Positions 8,668-18,109 of a stretch of DNA of 64,000 nucleotides are shown here, in pieces. Each line of letters starts with the position of its first letter. The first letter of the stretch is position 1. The notes under the pieces are model-generated. The model was not told the DNA's origin and made no database searches. It worked only from the letters and a program-made list of their open reading frames with translations. This DNA comes from Qipengyuania flavescens (lineage in GTDB: Bacteria; Pseudomonadota; Alphaproteobacteria; Sphingomonadales; Sphingomonadaceae). A program made the position numbers and the translations under genes. Where the stretch lies: positions 310,001 through 374,000 of the forward strand of contig NZ_JARULD010000001.1 in assembly GCF_029688735.1 (NCBI RefSeq), written 5' to 3'.

Positions 8668-9168
8668 ATGTTGAGAGCAGTCGCATTCCTTGCAGCATTC
8701 AGCGTTGCCTTTCTGCCGGACACCGGTTGGGGAAACACGCATTCGTCGAATGAAACCTCGACCATCTCGAATATTCGGCCGGGTAATGCCACAGAGCGTT
8801 ACTCCTCGGACTCGTCGCTGCGACACAATATCGAAGCATGGTTGAGGCAAGGCGATTTCGACATTGCCATTCCTTCACTTCGCTCGCTGGCAGAAACTGG
8901 CGACACATGGGCGATGCGCGAGCTCGGCTGGCTGTCCGCCAATGGCAAAGGCGTAGCATATTCGCCTGCCGCTGCGATCGACTGGTTCACCAAAGCAGCA
9001 AATCGTGGCGACCACCGCTCGATGCTGCTTCTCGGCACCGCTTATGCTCGCGGGATCGGAGTGAAGGAGGACGGGAACATGGCTCGCAAATGGTTGCGCT
9101 TGGCAAGTGAATCCAACGAGTTGGACGTGGCAAGTCCCGCCATCGACGAGTTGAGAAGACTCCGTTGA
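8668..9168 (+). CDS. Small exported Sel1-repeat protein
   Basis: A 166-residue protein starting with a hydrophobic signal-like segment (MLRAVAFLAAFSVAFLP, possible cleavage near residue 22). Two to three Sel1-like repeats follow: the block with TWAMRELGWLSANGKGVAYSP, then AAAIDWFTKAANRGD and SMLLLGTAYARGIGV, each the helix-turn-helix A-x-x-x-L-G-x-x-Y-x-x-G-x-G-V pattern. Sel1 proteins mediate protein-protein contacts; this one should act in the periplasm. By eye the gene and its flanks are less GC-rich than the neighbours, and the gene separates nusB from thiL, which suggests later arrival. The partner and role are unknown. GAGGTG precedes the ATG. Confidence 0.75.
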   Translation: MLRAVAFLAAFSVAFLPDTGWGNTHSSNETSTISNIRPGNATERYSSDSSLRHNIEAWLRQGDFDIAIPSLRSLAETGDTWAMRELGWLSANGKGVAYSPAAAIDWFTKAANRGDHRSMLLLGTAYARGIGVKEDGNMARKWLRLASESNELDVASPAIDELRRLR

Positions 9169-9221
9169 CCTCGCCCTGGCGAGCACTTTTAGCGAACGCC
9201 AAGCGCTGATTTCCAATAGAG

Positions 9222-10079
9222 ATGTCAGCGGAAAACACCTTCATCGCCTCGCTTCGCGCATTGGCGAAAGCGCCCGAAGCTCGCGGTCTGGATGACGATG
9301 CTGCAGTCATCGAGTTCGGCAAGCAAACGCTTGTCATCACGCACGACACGATTGTCGAAGGCGTCCATGTGCGCGATACCGACGATCCGGCCGATATTGC
9401 GTGGAAGCTCATTGCGGTAAATCTCTCGGATCTTGCCGCAAAGGGCGCGCGCCCTTTGGGCGTCCTCGTATCGCACATGCTCGGCGAGGACGACGATCGC
9501 TTCGTTCTGGGACTGAGCGAAGTCCTTGCACATCACGACGTCTCCCTCTTCGGCGGCGATACCGTTGGCGGTACGGGAAGACGTGTGTGGGGCTGCACCG
9601 CGATTGGCAGTGCCGCCCACTGCCCAGTACCCGACAGGCGCGGTGCCAGGCCAAGCGATGCAATTTTCATTACGGGCGCACTCGGGAAAGCTATGCTCGG
9701 GTTCGAAGGTTTTGGAGGGTTCGAACACGCCTATCTCCGCCCGAAGCCATTGCTTGAGGAAGGTATCGCCCTCGCCCCGCATGTGAGCGCCATGATGGAC
9801 GTGAGCGACGGCTTGCTACTGGACGCCGAGCGGATGTCCCGCGCCAGCCGTACGACGTTTGCCTTGGATAGCGCTCGCATCCCGGTCGCGGACAATGCTC
9901 GCTTCGAAGACTGCATACGCTGGGGCGACGACTACCAACTGCTCTTCACCGCATCTCCCGAAACCGCATTGCCCATCGCCGCCACGCGTATCGGGTCGGT
10001 TTTGGACAAGGGTTCGACACCCCTCCTGCTCGACGGTTTACCGCCCGATCCAAATCGGCCGCTCGGCTACCAGCATTAG
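9222..10079 (+). CDS. thiL: Thiamine-monophosphate kinase
   Basis: A 285-residue PurM/ThiL-type ATP-dependent kinase that converts thiamine monophosphate to the active diphosphate. Signatures include the early RGLDDDAAVI (metal-binding aspartates), VITHDTIVEGVHV, the NLSDLAAKGARPLG motif, LFGGDTVGGTGRR and, near the C terminus, MMDVSDGLLLDAERM followed by WGDDYQLLFTA. The protein is slightly shorter than the 320-330 residues usual for the family and its N terminus is compact, but all nucleotide-binding motifs are there. ATG 9222 is the only good start. I see no thiamine riboswitch upstream; ThiL acts in salvage and final activation, so one is not required. Confidence 0.93.
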   Translation: MSAENTFIASLRALAKAPEARGLDDDAAVIEFGKQTLVITHDTIVEGVHVRDTDDPADIAWKLIAVNLSDLAAKGARPLGVLVSHMLGEDDDRFVLGLSEVLAHHDVSLFGGDTVGGTGRRVWGCTAIGSAAHCPVPDRRGARPSDAIFITGALGKAMLGFEGFGGFEHAYLRPKPLLEEGIALAPHVSAMMDVSDGLLLDAERMSRASRTTFALDSARIPVADNARFEDCIRWGDDYQLLFTASPETALPIAATRIGSVLDKGSTPLLLDGLPPDPNRPLGYQH

Positions 10080-10230
10080 AGACTTGCACGACCGGTAATC
10101 GACAGGCGCGGATTGCTGCGCTTTTCGGCCTTGTCACGCAAGACATGGCCCGTATACCTCTGCCTACAACCGCCCGCATTTCAAACGACGGGCGTCACAA
10201 GACATAAACAATCGGGAGGGGGAATTTTCC

Positions 10231-12387
10231 GTGGACCTAGTTCTCATATCGATCGGGTTGGGACTGCTTGCCGTCATTTACGGCTTCGTTACCAGCCGCC
10301 AGGTGCTCCGTTCGGGTGCCGGCAATGAAAAAATGCAGGAAATCGCCGGCGCCATCCAGGAGGGCGCGCAAGCCTATCTGAAGCGCCAGTACACAACCAT
10401 CGGCATGGTCGGCGTGGTCGTCGCCGTGCTGGTGTTCGTGTTCCTCGGCCTGATGCCGGCGATCGGCTTCGTCATCGGTGCGGTGCTGTCGGGCGTTGCC
10501 GGCTTTATCGGGATGAATATCTCGGTGCGCTCCAATGTCCGCACTGCAGCAGCCGCGCAAAGCGGCTTGCAGCAGGGGCTGACGCTGGCGTTCCGCGCAG
10601 GTGCGATTACCGGCATGCTCGTTGCAGGCCTCGCCCTGCTCTCGATCGCGGTTTTCTTCTGGTATCTCGTCGGTCCGGCAGGCTTTGCTCCCGATAGCGA
10701 CGAAGTGGTCTACGGCCTCGTTGGCCTTGCCTTCGGTGCCTCGCTGATCTCCATCTTCGCGCGTCTGGGCGGCGGTATCTTCACCAAGGCTGCCGACGTC
10801 GGTGCCGACCTCGTCGGCAAGGTCGAGGCGGGCATTCCCGAAGACGATCCGCGCAACCCCGCCGTGATTGCCGACAACGTGGGCGACAATGTCGGCGACT
10901 GCGCCGGCATGGCCGCCGATTTGTTCGAGACATATGTCGTCACCGTCGGTGTGACCATGGTGCTCACCGCGTTGCTGTTCAGCGATGTGCTGGGCGACCT
11001 GCTCTTGCCGATGATGGCGCTACCGCTGCTGATCGGCGGTGCGTGCATCCTGACGAGCATCGTCGGCACATATTTCGTGAAGCTCTCCAAGGGCGGCACG
11101 AATGTGATGGGCGCGATGTACAAAGGCTTCATCGTTTCCGCCGTGCTGGCGATCCCGCTGATCTACCTCGTCATCAGCTTCGCGCTAGGCGGGATCGGCA
11201 CCGAAATCGGCGGTGCGGTGGCAGGCGTCGATCAGGGCGCTCCGCTGGCCGAGGAAGGCACGGCAGAGCAGGTCACTGCCTTCACCGGCATGGACCTGTT
11301 CATCTGCTCGGTGATCGGCCTGGCAATTACCGGCCTCATAATCTGGATCACCGAGTATTATACGGGCACCAACTACCGTCCGGTGCGCTCGATCGCCAAG
11401 AGCTCGGAAACGGGCCACGGCACCAATGTGATCCAGGGCCTCGCGATCAGCCTTGAATCGACTGCCCTGCCCACGCTTGTAATCGTGGCCGGCATCATCG
11501 CCACCTTCCAGCTCGCCGGACTCATGGGCATCGCCTATGCGGCCACCGCCATGCTGGCGCTGGCGGGCATGGTCGTGGCGCTCGACGCCTATGGCCCGGT
11601 GACGGACAATGCAGGCGGCATCGCCGAAATGGCCGGTCTTGACGACAGCGTTCGCGAGAAGACCGACATGCTCGACGCGGTCGGGAACACCACCAAGGCC
11701 GTGACCAAGGGCTACGCGATCGGTTCGGCGGGCCTCGGCGCGCTGGTGCTGTTCGCCGCCTACACGACCGACTTGGCGAAACTGTTCCCCGAGGCGGACG
11801 TCGATTTCAGCCTCGAGAACCCTTACGTCATCGTCGGCCTGCTGCTCGGCGCGGTGCTGCCGTATCTGTTCGGCGCCATGGGCATGACCGCCGTTGGCCG
11901 CGCAGCCGGTGACGTGGTGGTCGACGTGCGCGAACAGTTCGCCAACGACAAGGGCATCATGGCTGGCACCAGCAAGCCGAACTACGCCCGTACGGTGGAC
12001 CTCGTGACGAAGGCTGCGATCAAGGAAATGATCCTGCCGTCGATGCTGCCCCTGCTGGCACCGATCGTGGTCTATTTCGCGATCCTGTTCCTGGCCGGCC
12101 AGGAGAACGCCTTTGCCGCCGTCGGGGCCCTGCTCCTCGGCGTGATTATCGGCGGTATCTTCGTGGCGCTGTCCATGACTGCCGGCGGCGGCGCATGGGA
12201 CAATGCGAAGAAATACATCGAAGACGGAAACCACGGTGGCAAGGGCTCCGAAGCCCACAAGGCTGCCGTGACCGGAGATACTGTGGGCGATCCTTACAAG
12301 GACACCGCGGGCCCGGCCGTGAACCCGATGATCAAGATCACCAACATCGTCGCTTTGCTGCTGCTGGCAGCGCTCGCGGCAGGCTAA
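10231..12387 (+). CDS. hppA: K+-independent membrane proton-translocating pyrophosphatase
   Basis: A 718-residue integral membrane enzyme with about 16 predicted membrane helices that pumps H+ across the inner membrane using pyrophosphate hydrolysis. The pyrophosphate/Mg sites are seen in [36 protein letters not shown], and late in [10 protein letters not shown] and [19 protein letters not shown]. The subfamily motif reads [10 protein letters not shown] (Lys at residue 489, Thr at 492), the K+-independent H+-pump form; K+-dependent enzymes have Ala in place of this Lys. It starts with GTG 10231 behind a strong GGGAGGGGG ribosome-binding site. A rho-independent terminator follows, so it is probably monocistronic. 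Confidence 0.97.
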   Translation: MDLVLISIGLGLLAVIYGFVTSRQVLRSGAGNEKMQEIAGAIQEGAQAYLKRQYTTIGMVGVVVAVLVFVFLGLMPAIGFVIGAVLSGVAGFIGMNISVRSNVRTAAAAQSGLQQGLTLAFRAGAITGMLVAGLALLSIAVFFWYLVGPAGFAPDSDEVVYGLVGLAFGASLISIFARLGGGIFTKAADVGADLVGKVEAGIPEDDPRNPAVIADNVGDNVGDCAGMAADLFETYVVTVGVTMVLTALLFSDVLGDLLLPMMALPLLIGGACILTSIVGTYFVKLSKGGTNVMGAMYKGFIVSAVLAIPLIYLVISFALGGIGTEIGGAVAGVDQGAPLAEEGTAEQVTAFTGMDLFICSVIGLAITGLIIWITEYYTGTNYRPVRSIAKSSETGHGTNVIQGLAISLESTALPTLVIVAGIIATFQLAGLMGIAYAATAMLALAGMVVALDAYGPVTDNAGGIAEMAGLDDSVREKTDMLDAVGNTTKAVTKGYAIGSAGLGALVLFAAYTTDLAKLFPEADVDFSLENPYVIVGLLLGAVLPYLFGAMGMTAVGRAAGDVVVDVREQFANDKGIMAGTSKPNYARTVDLVTKAAIKEMILPSMLPLLAPIVVYFAILFLAGQENAFAAVGALLLGVIIGGIFVALSMTAGGGAWDNAKKYIEDGNHGGKGSEAHKAAVTGDTVGDPYKDTAGPAVNPMIKITNIVALLLLAALAAG

Positions 12388-12413
12388 TCACCTCCAATCT
12401 TCGTGGGAAAAGA

Positions 12414-12443
12414 CCCCGTCCGGAGCGATCCGGGCGGGGTTTT
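12414..12443 (+). terminator. Rho-independent terminator of hppA
   Basis: A 10-base-pair stem (12414-12423 with 12430-12439, one G-U pair, loop AGCGAT) runs directly into TTTT. It lies 27 bases after the hppA stop. The 26-base hairpin is identical to the one after the S9 peptidase gene at 14661. Confidence 0.85.
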
Positions 12444-12568
12444 CACTTGAAGTTCAGCCGCCGAATTGCATTATAGATAGTGGACAGGGGCGATCATTTC
12501 ACGATCGAGCGAGGGGTTTGCTCAGGATCTCTGTCCTTGGGACTCACTTAGGGACGCAGGACTGCATC

Positions 12569-14635
12569 ATGATTATTGCCAAGCTCGCTCTGCGCGCGTC
12601 GAGCGCCGTAGCGCTCGCGCTCGCCACCACTTCCATCGCGGTCGCACCGCAGGCCGCCGCTCAGGAAGCGGCTCCGCAGGTACCCGAACTCGTCGACGGT
12701 CGCATTCCGGTCGCCGAGTTCGTCAAGCAGGCTAATATGAGCGGCACGCGCATTTCGCCCGACGGCCGCCATCTGGCCTATCGTACCGGACAGGGTGGTC
12801 GTGAAGTCCTCGTGCTTCTCGATCTGGAGAACCTCGGCACCCCGCCGAAGCTGATCCTCGCCTCCGAAGAAGCGCGCGAGGCCGGCGAGCGGACGATGAC
12901 CAGCTTCCGCTGGGTCGGCAACGATCACGTCGTCATGACGGTCATCAGCCGTGAAAACATGAACGGTCAATTGGCCGATTTCCGCCGCCTGGTCGCCTAC
13001 GATATCAATAGCGGTGAAATGGTGCAGCAAGCCTGGCGCGACGCCGGCTTCGATGCAGGCCAGATACTGAACATCAATCACGATAACGGGACCTATCTGC
13101 TCCAGCGCGACAGCGTGGCCACCAGCACCGAGCGCTGGGGCATCCCCGAAGTCGTCGAAGTCGATGTGTCCGATGGCAGCTACAAAACCGTCCAGCGCAC
13201 CAACCCGGTCGTCAGGGGCTGGGTGGCCGATGGCAATGGCATGGTCCGCGCCGGCTTCAACAGCGATAGCAAGAACGGCAAAGTGCGCATGCTCTACCGT
13301 TCGGAAAACGACGCGAATTTCAAAACCGTTTACAACGAGGCGGACGCCAGCTTCACCGGTACGCTGCCTAGCCCGCGCATGTTCATTCCCGGGACGGACG
13401 ACGCGTATGTGATCAGCCGCGAGGATGGTTACGACAAGCTCTACCGCATGAACATGAACACCATGCAGCTTGGCGAGCCGATTTTCGAAGTCGAAGGCTA
13501 CGACCTGCAGGGCATCATTACCAATCAGGACAACACCAAGGTCGTCGGTTACTACACCTTCGATGGCACCATGCGCCGCGTCTTTACCGATCCGACCCTG
13601 AAAGCGATCAAGGGCGGGCTGGAAGAGGTCTTTGGTCAGGACGAAGCGGTAATCGTCGATTACACGGACGATTTCAGCAAGGTCATCGTATACGGCGGCG
13701 GAATGCGGCGCGAAGGCGGCTACTATCTTTACGACACGCAGTCGGGTTCGCTGCGACTGTTGAACTGGACGCGGACCGCGCTCAAGGACGCGCCGCTCAA
13801 TCCGGTCAAGGCGGAATGGTATACCGCCAGCGACGGTACCCGGATCCAGGCGATCGTGACCTATCCGCGCCATCGCATGGGCGAGAAGAACCTCCCCGTC
13901 GTGGTCATGCCCCATGGCGGCCCCTTCGGTGTGCAATCGGCCACAAACAGCACGGAGCCGTGGAACCAGCCGCTCGCCGAACAGGGCTATGTCGTCATTC
14001 AGCCGAACTATCGCGGCTCGGGCGGCTATGGCCGCGCTTTTGAAGAGATGGGCCGTGAGCCGGGCGGCTATGGCAAGCGTATGCAGGACGATCTCAACGA
14101 CATCCTCACTGCCTATGGCGAGAAGGGCGTGATCGATCCGAACCGGGCCTGCATCATGGGCTGGTCCTATGGCGGCTATGCGGCCGCTCGCGGTGCCCAG
14201 CGCGATCCGAACGTCTGGAAATGCGCGATCGCCGGGGCCGGCGTCTACGACATGCCGCTGATGAACAAGTGGGACGCGCGGAACCTTGGCCGCTTCAACA
14301 GTGGCTTCCAAGCAACGTCCGAGGATCCCGAGGGCATTTCGTCCGCACGCAATACCGATGGCCCCTGGGCCCCGATCCTGATCGTGGCGGCAAAGCGCGA
14401 CGCGCGAATCCCGATGGAACAGTCCGACACCCTGGTCGACAATCTGAAGAAGTCGGGGAAGGTCGAAGGCCGGGATTTCCGCTACATCGTACAGGAACAG
14501 GGGACCCACAACCTCCCCTATGACGACGTGCACATCCAGTGGATCGAAGAAGCCTACGCCTGGCTGGAGAAGTATAATCCGGCGTACATCCCCTCCGACG
14601 GGGACAGCGCACCGGCACTCGTCAGTTTCGACTGA
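12569..14635 (+). CDS. Secreted S9-family (prolyl oligopeptidase-like) peptidase
   Basis: A 688-residue protein with a Sec-type signal peptide (residues 1 to about 31, ending AVAPQAAAQ). A beta-propeller-like region follows to about residue 410, then the alpha/beta-hydrolase peptidase domain. The catalytic triad is visible: Ser533 in GWSYGGYAA, Asp611 in AKRDARIP and His647 in QGTHNLPY. The preceding MPHGGPFG and NYRGSGGYG segments are the usual oxyanion region of acylaminoacyl/dipeptidyl peptidases of the S9 family. It should cleave short peptides in the periplasm. ATG 12569 is used because the signal peptide starts there; the frame is open upstream to 12518. A terminator follows. Confidence 0.92.
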   Translation: MIIAKLALRASSAVALALATTSIAVAPQAAAQEAAPQVPELVDGRIPVAEFVKQANMSGTRISPDGRHLAYRTGQGGREVLVLLDLENLGTPPKLILASEEAREAGERTMTSFRWVGNDHVVMTVISRENMNGQLADFRRLVAYDINSGEMVQQAWRDAGFDAGQILNINHDNGTYLLQRDSVATSTERWGIPEVVEVDVSDGSYKTVQRTNPVVRGWVADGNGMVRAGFNSDSKNGKVRMLYRSENDANFKTVYNEADASFTGTLPSPRMFIPGTDDAYVISREDGYDKLYRMNMNTMQLGEPIFEVEGYDLQGIITNQDNTKVVGYYTFDGTMRRVFTDPTLKAIKGGLEEVFGQDEAVIVDYTDDFSKVIVYGGGMRREGGYYLYDTQSGSLRLLNWTRTALKDAPLNPVKAEWYTASDGTRIQAIVTYPRHRMGEKNLPVVVMPHGGPFGVQSATNSTEPWNQPLAEQGYVVIQPNYRGSGGYGRAFEEMGREPGGYGKRMQDDLNDILTAYGEKGVIDPNRACIMGWSYGGYAAARGAQRDPNVWKCAIAGAGVYDMPLMNKWDARNLGRFNSGFQATSEDPEGISSARNTDGPWAPILIVAAKRDARIPMEQSDTLVDNLKKSGKVEGRDFRYIVQEQGTHNLPYDDVHIQWIEEAYAWLEKYNPAYIPSDGDSAPALVSFD

Positions 14636-14660
14636 TCCGAAAAATCGGTAACTACGTTTG

Positions 14661-14690
14661 CCCCGTCCGGAGCGATCCGGGCGGGGCTTT
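14661..14690 (+). terminator. Terminator after the S9 peptidase gene, twin of the one after hppA
   Basis: The hairpin at 14661-14686 is identical base for base to the one at 12414-12439 and is followed by CTTT. It starts 25 bases after the peptidase stop. Confidence 0.8.
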
Positions 14691-14815
14691 CATATTCACC
14701 AGCGAGTTTGCCCCGTTGCGGTACGCTCCGAGTTCGCAAGCTGCATCTTAACTCCTCCCCTGATATGAACGGCCATCGACAAGCGGTCGCATGCGTGTCG
14801 AGGGAGGCGAAAACG

Positions 14816-15985
14816 ATGCACAGGGGCGGCCTCGCACAGGCGAGCAAGCTCGGCACGATGCCGAGAGCCGCATCGTGCGGTCTTCCCGATCGGTTTCATC
14901 TGCTCGATTGGCGAAACGTGGATCTGGACGGGCTCCAGGCATCCTGGAGCCGGCTCGCCGACCATGCTTCCACTCCGAACGCGTTCTTTGAAGCGGGTTT
15001 CCTCGTGCCATCGCTCTCCATTTTCGATCCGGAGGGAGAGGTTTCGCTCGCCCTGCTGGTCGACGGCGGTCAACTTCGCGCGGTGATGCCGTCCACCTCG
15101 ACAAGCGACTACCACGGTCGCCGACTTCCGCATTGTGCAAACTGGCTCCACGCCAATATGTTCTGCGGCGTTCCGCTCGTCGAAGCGGGCTATGAGGAGG
15201 CCTTCTGGACCGCCTATCTGGCAACCTGCGACCGGCAAGCTGGCACGTCGTGGTTCGCGCATTTCTCGCACCTGCCTGCCGACTGCGCGGTGACTCGCGC
15301 ACTTCAGAAAGTCAGCCTTTCGCAGCATCGCCAAATGCAGATCGTGCACCGTGAGAGTCGGGCTGTTCTCAATCGCGGGAGCACGCCTGAAGCCCATCTG
15401 GCGCATGCCATGACGCCGAAAGCCCGCAAAGAGCTCCGTCGCCAGCGAAGGCGCCTAGAAGAGCTCGGCACAGTCGAAACCGTACGGTCGCGAGCGCAGG
15501 AAGGCCTGCAACGCTGGACCGAGGACTTTCTCTTGCTCGAGACCAAGGGCTGGAAAGGCGACAGCTGCTCCTCGCTGGCCTCGGACACTCACACGACCGC
15601 GCTGTTCATTCAGGCGCTCACCCGTGCTGCGGAGCTGGGCCGGCTCGAGCGCCTGTCGCTGACACTCGACGGCAAACCGATTGCAATGCTGGCCACTTTC
15701 CTCGCACATCCCGGCAGCTTCTCCTTCAAGACCGCGTTCGACGAAGAGTACGCGCGGTATTCGCCCGGCATGCAGCTCCAGGTCGAGAACCTGGCCCTGC
15801 TGGACGATCCGGAGCTCGCCTGGTGCGACAGCTGCGCAGCACCGGATCACCCGATGATAGAGCGGATCTGGCGAGACAAGCGCGAGATGGTCTCAATCAC
15901 GGTCGAGGCCGGTCGCAGCTGGCGGCGACAATTGGGCAAGCTGTGGGCGCGGATCGAGGCTTGGCGGATGGAGCAGCGCCGGTGA
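14816..15985 (+). CDS. FemAB/BioF2-like acyltransferase (GNAT superfamily)
   Basis: A 389-residue protein resembling the acetyltransferase-6 (FemAB/BioF2-like) group: an N-terminal half with TPNAFFEAGFLVPSL, a central basic helix MTPKARKELRRQRRRLEELG, the LLLETKGWKGDS segment, and a C-terminal GNAT-like core with LDGKPIAMLATFL, SFKTAFDEEYARYSPG and an AWCDSCAAPDHPMIERIW end. Related proteins transfer acyl or aminoacyl groups; the substrate here is unknown. Start: the frame opens at TTG 14708, but GGGAGG about 8 bases before ATG 14816 decides for that ATG. The stop overlaps the next gene by 4 bases, so it is coupled to the JmjC-like gene. Confidence 0.8.
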   Translation: MHRGGLAQASKLGTMPRAASCGLPDRFHLLDWRNVDLDGLQASWSRLADHASTPNAFFEAGFLVPSLSIFDPEGEVSLALLVDGGQLRAVMPSTSTSDYHGRRLPHCANWLHANMFCGVPLVEAGYEEAFWTAYLATCDRQAGTSWFAHFSHLPADCAVTRALQKVSLSQHRQMQIVHRESRAVLNRGSTPEAHLAHAMTPKARKELRRQRRRLEELGTVETVRSRAQEGLQRWTEDFLLLETKGWKGDSCSSLASDTHTTALFIQALTRAAELGRLERLSLTLDGKPIAMLATFLAHPGSFSFKTAFDEEYARYSPGMQLQVENLALLDDPELAWCDSCAAPDHPMIERIWRDKREMVSITVEAGRSWRRQLGKLWARIEAWRMEQRR

Positions 15986-16857
15986 CGGTCCACGACCCCG
16001 ATCTCGCGCATCAGCAAACGACGCAGGTCTTTCCCCAGGATACTCTGGCGACCTTCGCCGCCAACTATCCCGAGACCCCGCACACCCTCGCCCACCGCCT
16101 CCAGCTCGACGAGCGGCTGACGCTCGACGCGCTGACCTCGCTTGCCGGGCAGCTTCCCGACGCCAGCATCGAGTACAACCGCGGCAATCTTCCCGTCGGA
16201 GTCGACGGCAAGCCCGGCAGCAACGGCCTCACGATCGAGGAGACCATCCGCCACATCGCCACCAGCGACAGCTGGGCGGTGCTCAAGAACATCGAGCAGG
16301 TCCCCGAATACCGCGACCTGCTGATGGGCCTGCTGGAAGAGCTGCGCCCCGCCATCGAGGCGACGACCGGCCCGATGCTCACCCCGCAGGCCTTCGTCTT
16401 CATCTCCAGCCCCGACGCCGTCACGCCTTATCACTACGATCCGGAACACAACATTCTGCTCCAGCTGACCGGGTCCAAGACCATGACCCAGTTTCCCGCC
16501 GGCAACCCCCGCTTTGCGCCCGACACCTGCCACGAAAGCTACCACCGCGGCGGCGCGCGCGAACTGCCGTGGTCCGAAGACCTACTGGCCGGCGGCACCC
16601 CCTTCACCATCCACCCCGGCGAGGCGGTCTACGTCCCCGTCATGGCCCCGCATTTCGTCCGCAACGGGCCGGCGAGCTCTATTTCGCTCTCGATAACCTG
16701 GCGCAGCGGCTGGAGTTATGCCGAGGCCGAAACGCGTTGCTTCAACGCCGCGCTGCGCCGCATCGGCCTCAGCCCCCGCGCGCCCGGCCGGTGGCCCGCC
16801 GCCAACCGCGCCAAGTCGACCGGCTGGCGCATCATCCGCCGCTTGACGCGAGCGTAA
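15982..16857 (+). CDS. JmjC/cupin-like domain protein
   Basis: A protein of 291 residues starting at GTG 15982. It has the layout of a bacterial JmjC-type cupin: an N-terminal helical region, the iron-binding H-x-D in PYHYDPEHNILLQLTG, and a distal histidine in VYVPVMAPHFVRNG, with the SISLSITW strand that closes the barrel. Such proteins are often Fe(II)/2-oxoglutarate hydroxylases acting on proteins or small molecules; some lack activity. Here both halves of the metal site are present. It overlaps the upstream acyltransferase by 4 bases and lies 15 bases before tesB. The pairing of an acyltransferase with a JmjC protein suggests successive modification of one unknown substrate, which is inference. 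Confidence 0.8.
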   Translation: MTVHDPDLAHQQTTQVFPQDTLATFAANYPETPHTLAHRLQLDERLTLDALTSLAGQLPDASIEYNRGNLPVGVDGKPGSNGLTIEETIRHIATSDSWAVLKNIEQVPEYRDLLMGLLEELRPAIEATTGPMLTPQAFVFISSPDAVTPYHYDPEHNILLQLTGSKTMTQFPAGNPRFAPDTCHESYHRGGARELPWSEDLLAGGTPFTIHPGEAVYVPVMAPHFVRNGPASSISLSITWRSGWSYAEAETRCFNAALRRIGLSPRAPGRWPAANRAKSTGWRIIRRLTRA

Positions 16858-16872
16858 GGTCCCCGCAAAGCC

Positions 16873-17781
16873 ATGCGGGTGAGCGACACCCAGACCCCCG
16901 AGCAACTCGTCGCAGGCCTCGTCCGCCTGCTCACCGTCACCCGCGATGGCGAGGACGCGTTCAGCGCTCCGCAGCAGCCCGGCGGCGTCGGCCGCGTGTT
17001 CGGCGGCCAGGTCATCGCCCAGGCGCTGCAGGCCGCGCAAGCCACCGCGCCCGAGGGATTGGAGGCCCACTCGCTCCACGCCTACTTCCTGCGCGGCGGC
17101 AAGGAAGGCGTCGACATCGCCTATGCCACCGCGCGCGACTTCGACGGGCGCAGCTTCGCCAACCGCCGCGTGGTCGCCTCGCAGGAAGGCAAGCCGATCC
17201 TCAATCTCACCGCCAGCTTCCAGCGGCCCGAGGACGGCCTTGCCCACGACGACACCACCATGCCCGACGTGTTGCCGCCCGAAGAGCTCAAGCCCGACAT
17301 GGAGCAGCGCCGCGCCATGGTGGAGCGGATGGGCGACCGCATGAGCGAGGACCAGCGCAAGTTCGTCCTGCGCCCGCGCCCGATCGACATGCGCACCAAC
17401 GACAAGCTGCACTGGATGAACAGCGAACCGCGCCCGCCGCGCGCGCACAGCTGGTTCCGCACCTGCGCGCCCCTGCCCGACGATGCGGCGCTGCACCGCG
17501 CGGTGATCGCCTATGCCAGCGACTACACGCTGCTCGGCACCAGCGCCTTGCCCCATGGCCTCAGCTGGATGCGCGGCGAGCTGGTCGGCGCCAGCCTCGA
17601 CCATGCGATCTGGTTCCACCGCCCGGCACGCGCGGACGAATGGCTCCTCTACGCCACCGACGCCCCGTGGAGCGGATCGGGCCGCGGCTACAACCGCGGC
17701 CGCATCTTCAACCGCGCCGGCGAGCTGGTAGCGAGCGTGGCACAGGAGGGGATGATGCGGAAGCGGGTGAAGAAGGCCTAG
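16873..17781 (+). CDS. tesB: Acyl-CoA thioesterase II
   Basis: A 302-residue double-hotdog thioesterase of normal TesB length that hydrolyses medium- and long-chain acyl-CoA. The N-terminal hotdog has RVFGGQVIAQALQAAQAT and LHAYFLRGG; the second has YASDYTLLGTSALPHG (catalytic Asp), SLDHAIWFHRP and the closing NRGRIFNRAGELVASVAQEG with the catalytic Gln. It acts in the cytoplasm. Its ATG is 15 bases after the JmjC-like gene; it could be the third gene of that unit. By eye the gene is unusually GC-rich even for this window. Confidence 0.94.
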   Translation: MRVSDTQTPEQLVAGLVRLLTVTRDGEDAFSAPQQPGGVGRVFGGQVIAQALQAAQATAPEGLEAHSLHAYFLRGGKEGVDIAYATARDFDGRSFANRRVVASQEGKPILNLTASFQRPEDGLAHDDTTMPDVLPPEELKPDMEQRRAMVERMGDRMSEDQRKFVLRPRPIDMRTNDKLHWMNSEPRPPRAHSWFRTCAPLPDDAALHRAVIAYASDYTLLGTSALPHGLSWMRGELVGASLDHAIWFHRPARADEWLLYATDAPWSGSGRGYNRGRIFNRAGELVASVAQEGMMRKRVKKA

Positions 17782-18109
17782 CCCCCGTGTAGGACGAATG
17801 TTGGACCGCCCGAGGGCGAGTACCCAAACATGGACCGCATGTTACACAGTCCAGGGCGGAAAAAACCTCAGGGTGCGCGAAAGGCATGCCGACGATGGGA
17901 AAGAGCGGCGCGGGGATAGCACTGGGCGAGGATGTAGGAAAACCGAGCAAATCGGCGCCCACGTGCAGGTACGAAAAATTAACCACACTCGCGCCTTAAA
18001 TCTTAACCATCAAACCGTGAAATCCCTTGATTCTGCGGTTTTTGCGTAGTCCTTCGTTTACCTTTGCGTCGTAGAGCGGCAAGCCTGATCAACTATCCGG
18101 GCCCCGTCC
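17782..18109. other. 328-base intergenic region upstream of the RTX protein
   Basis: No gene is visible here on either strand. The left half is GC-rich and featureless. The right part (about 17970-18060) is clearly AT-rich, with TTAACC at about 17979 and TTAACCAT at about 18004, and probably holds the promoter of the RTX gene. TTAACCAT matches the CtrA half-site known from Caulobacter, but I see no properly spaced second half-site. There is no convincing Shine-Dalgarno sequence before ATG 18110. Confidence 0.4.

Noticed and set aside
9169..9221. Thiamine riboswitch upstream of thiL
   Set aside because: The gap is too short and lacks the conserved CUGAGA and ACCUGA-type elements.
12548..14533. 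A 661-codon open frame antisense to the S9 peptidase gene
   Set aside because: It mirrors the codon bias of the real gene in high-GC DNA and has no recognisable domain, signal or ribosome-binding site; the sense gene has a full catalytic triad.
14708..14815. Earlier TTG start for the FemAB-like acyltransferase
   Set aside because: No ribosome-binding site there, and GGGAGG is correctly spaced before ATG 14816.
17970..18060. CtrA-binding site before the RTX gene
   Set aside because: TTAACCAT and other TTAA elements occur, but no pair has the 7-base spacing of a full site; kept only as a remark.
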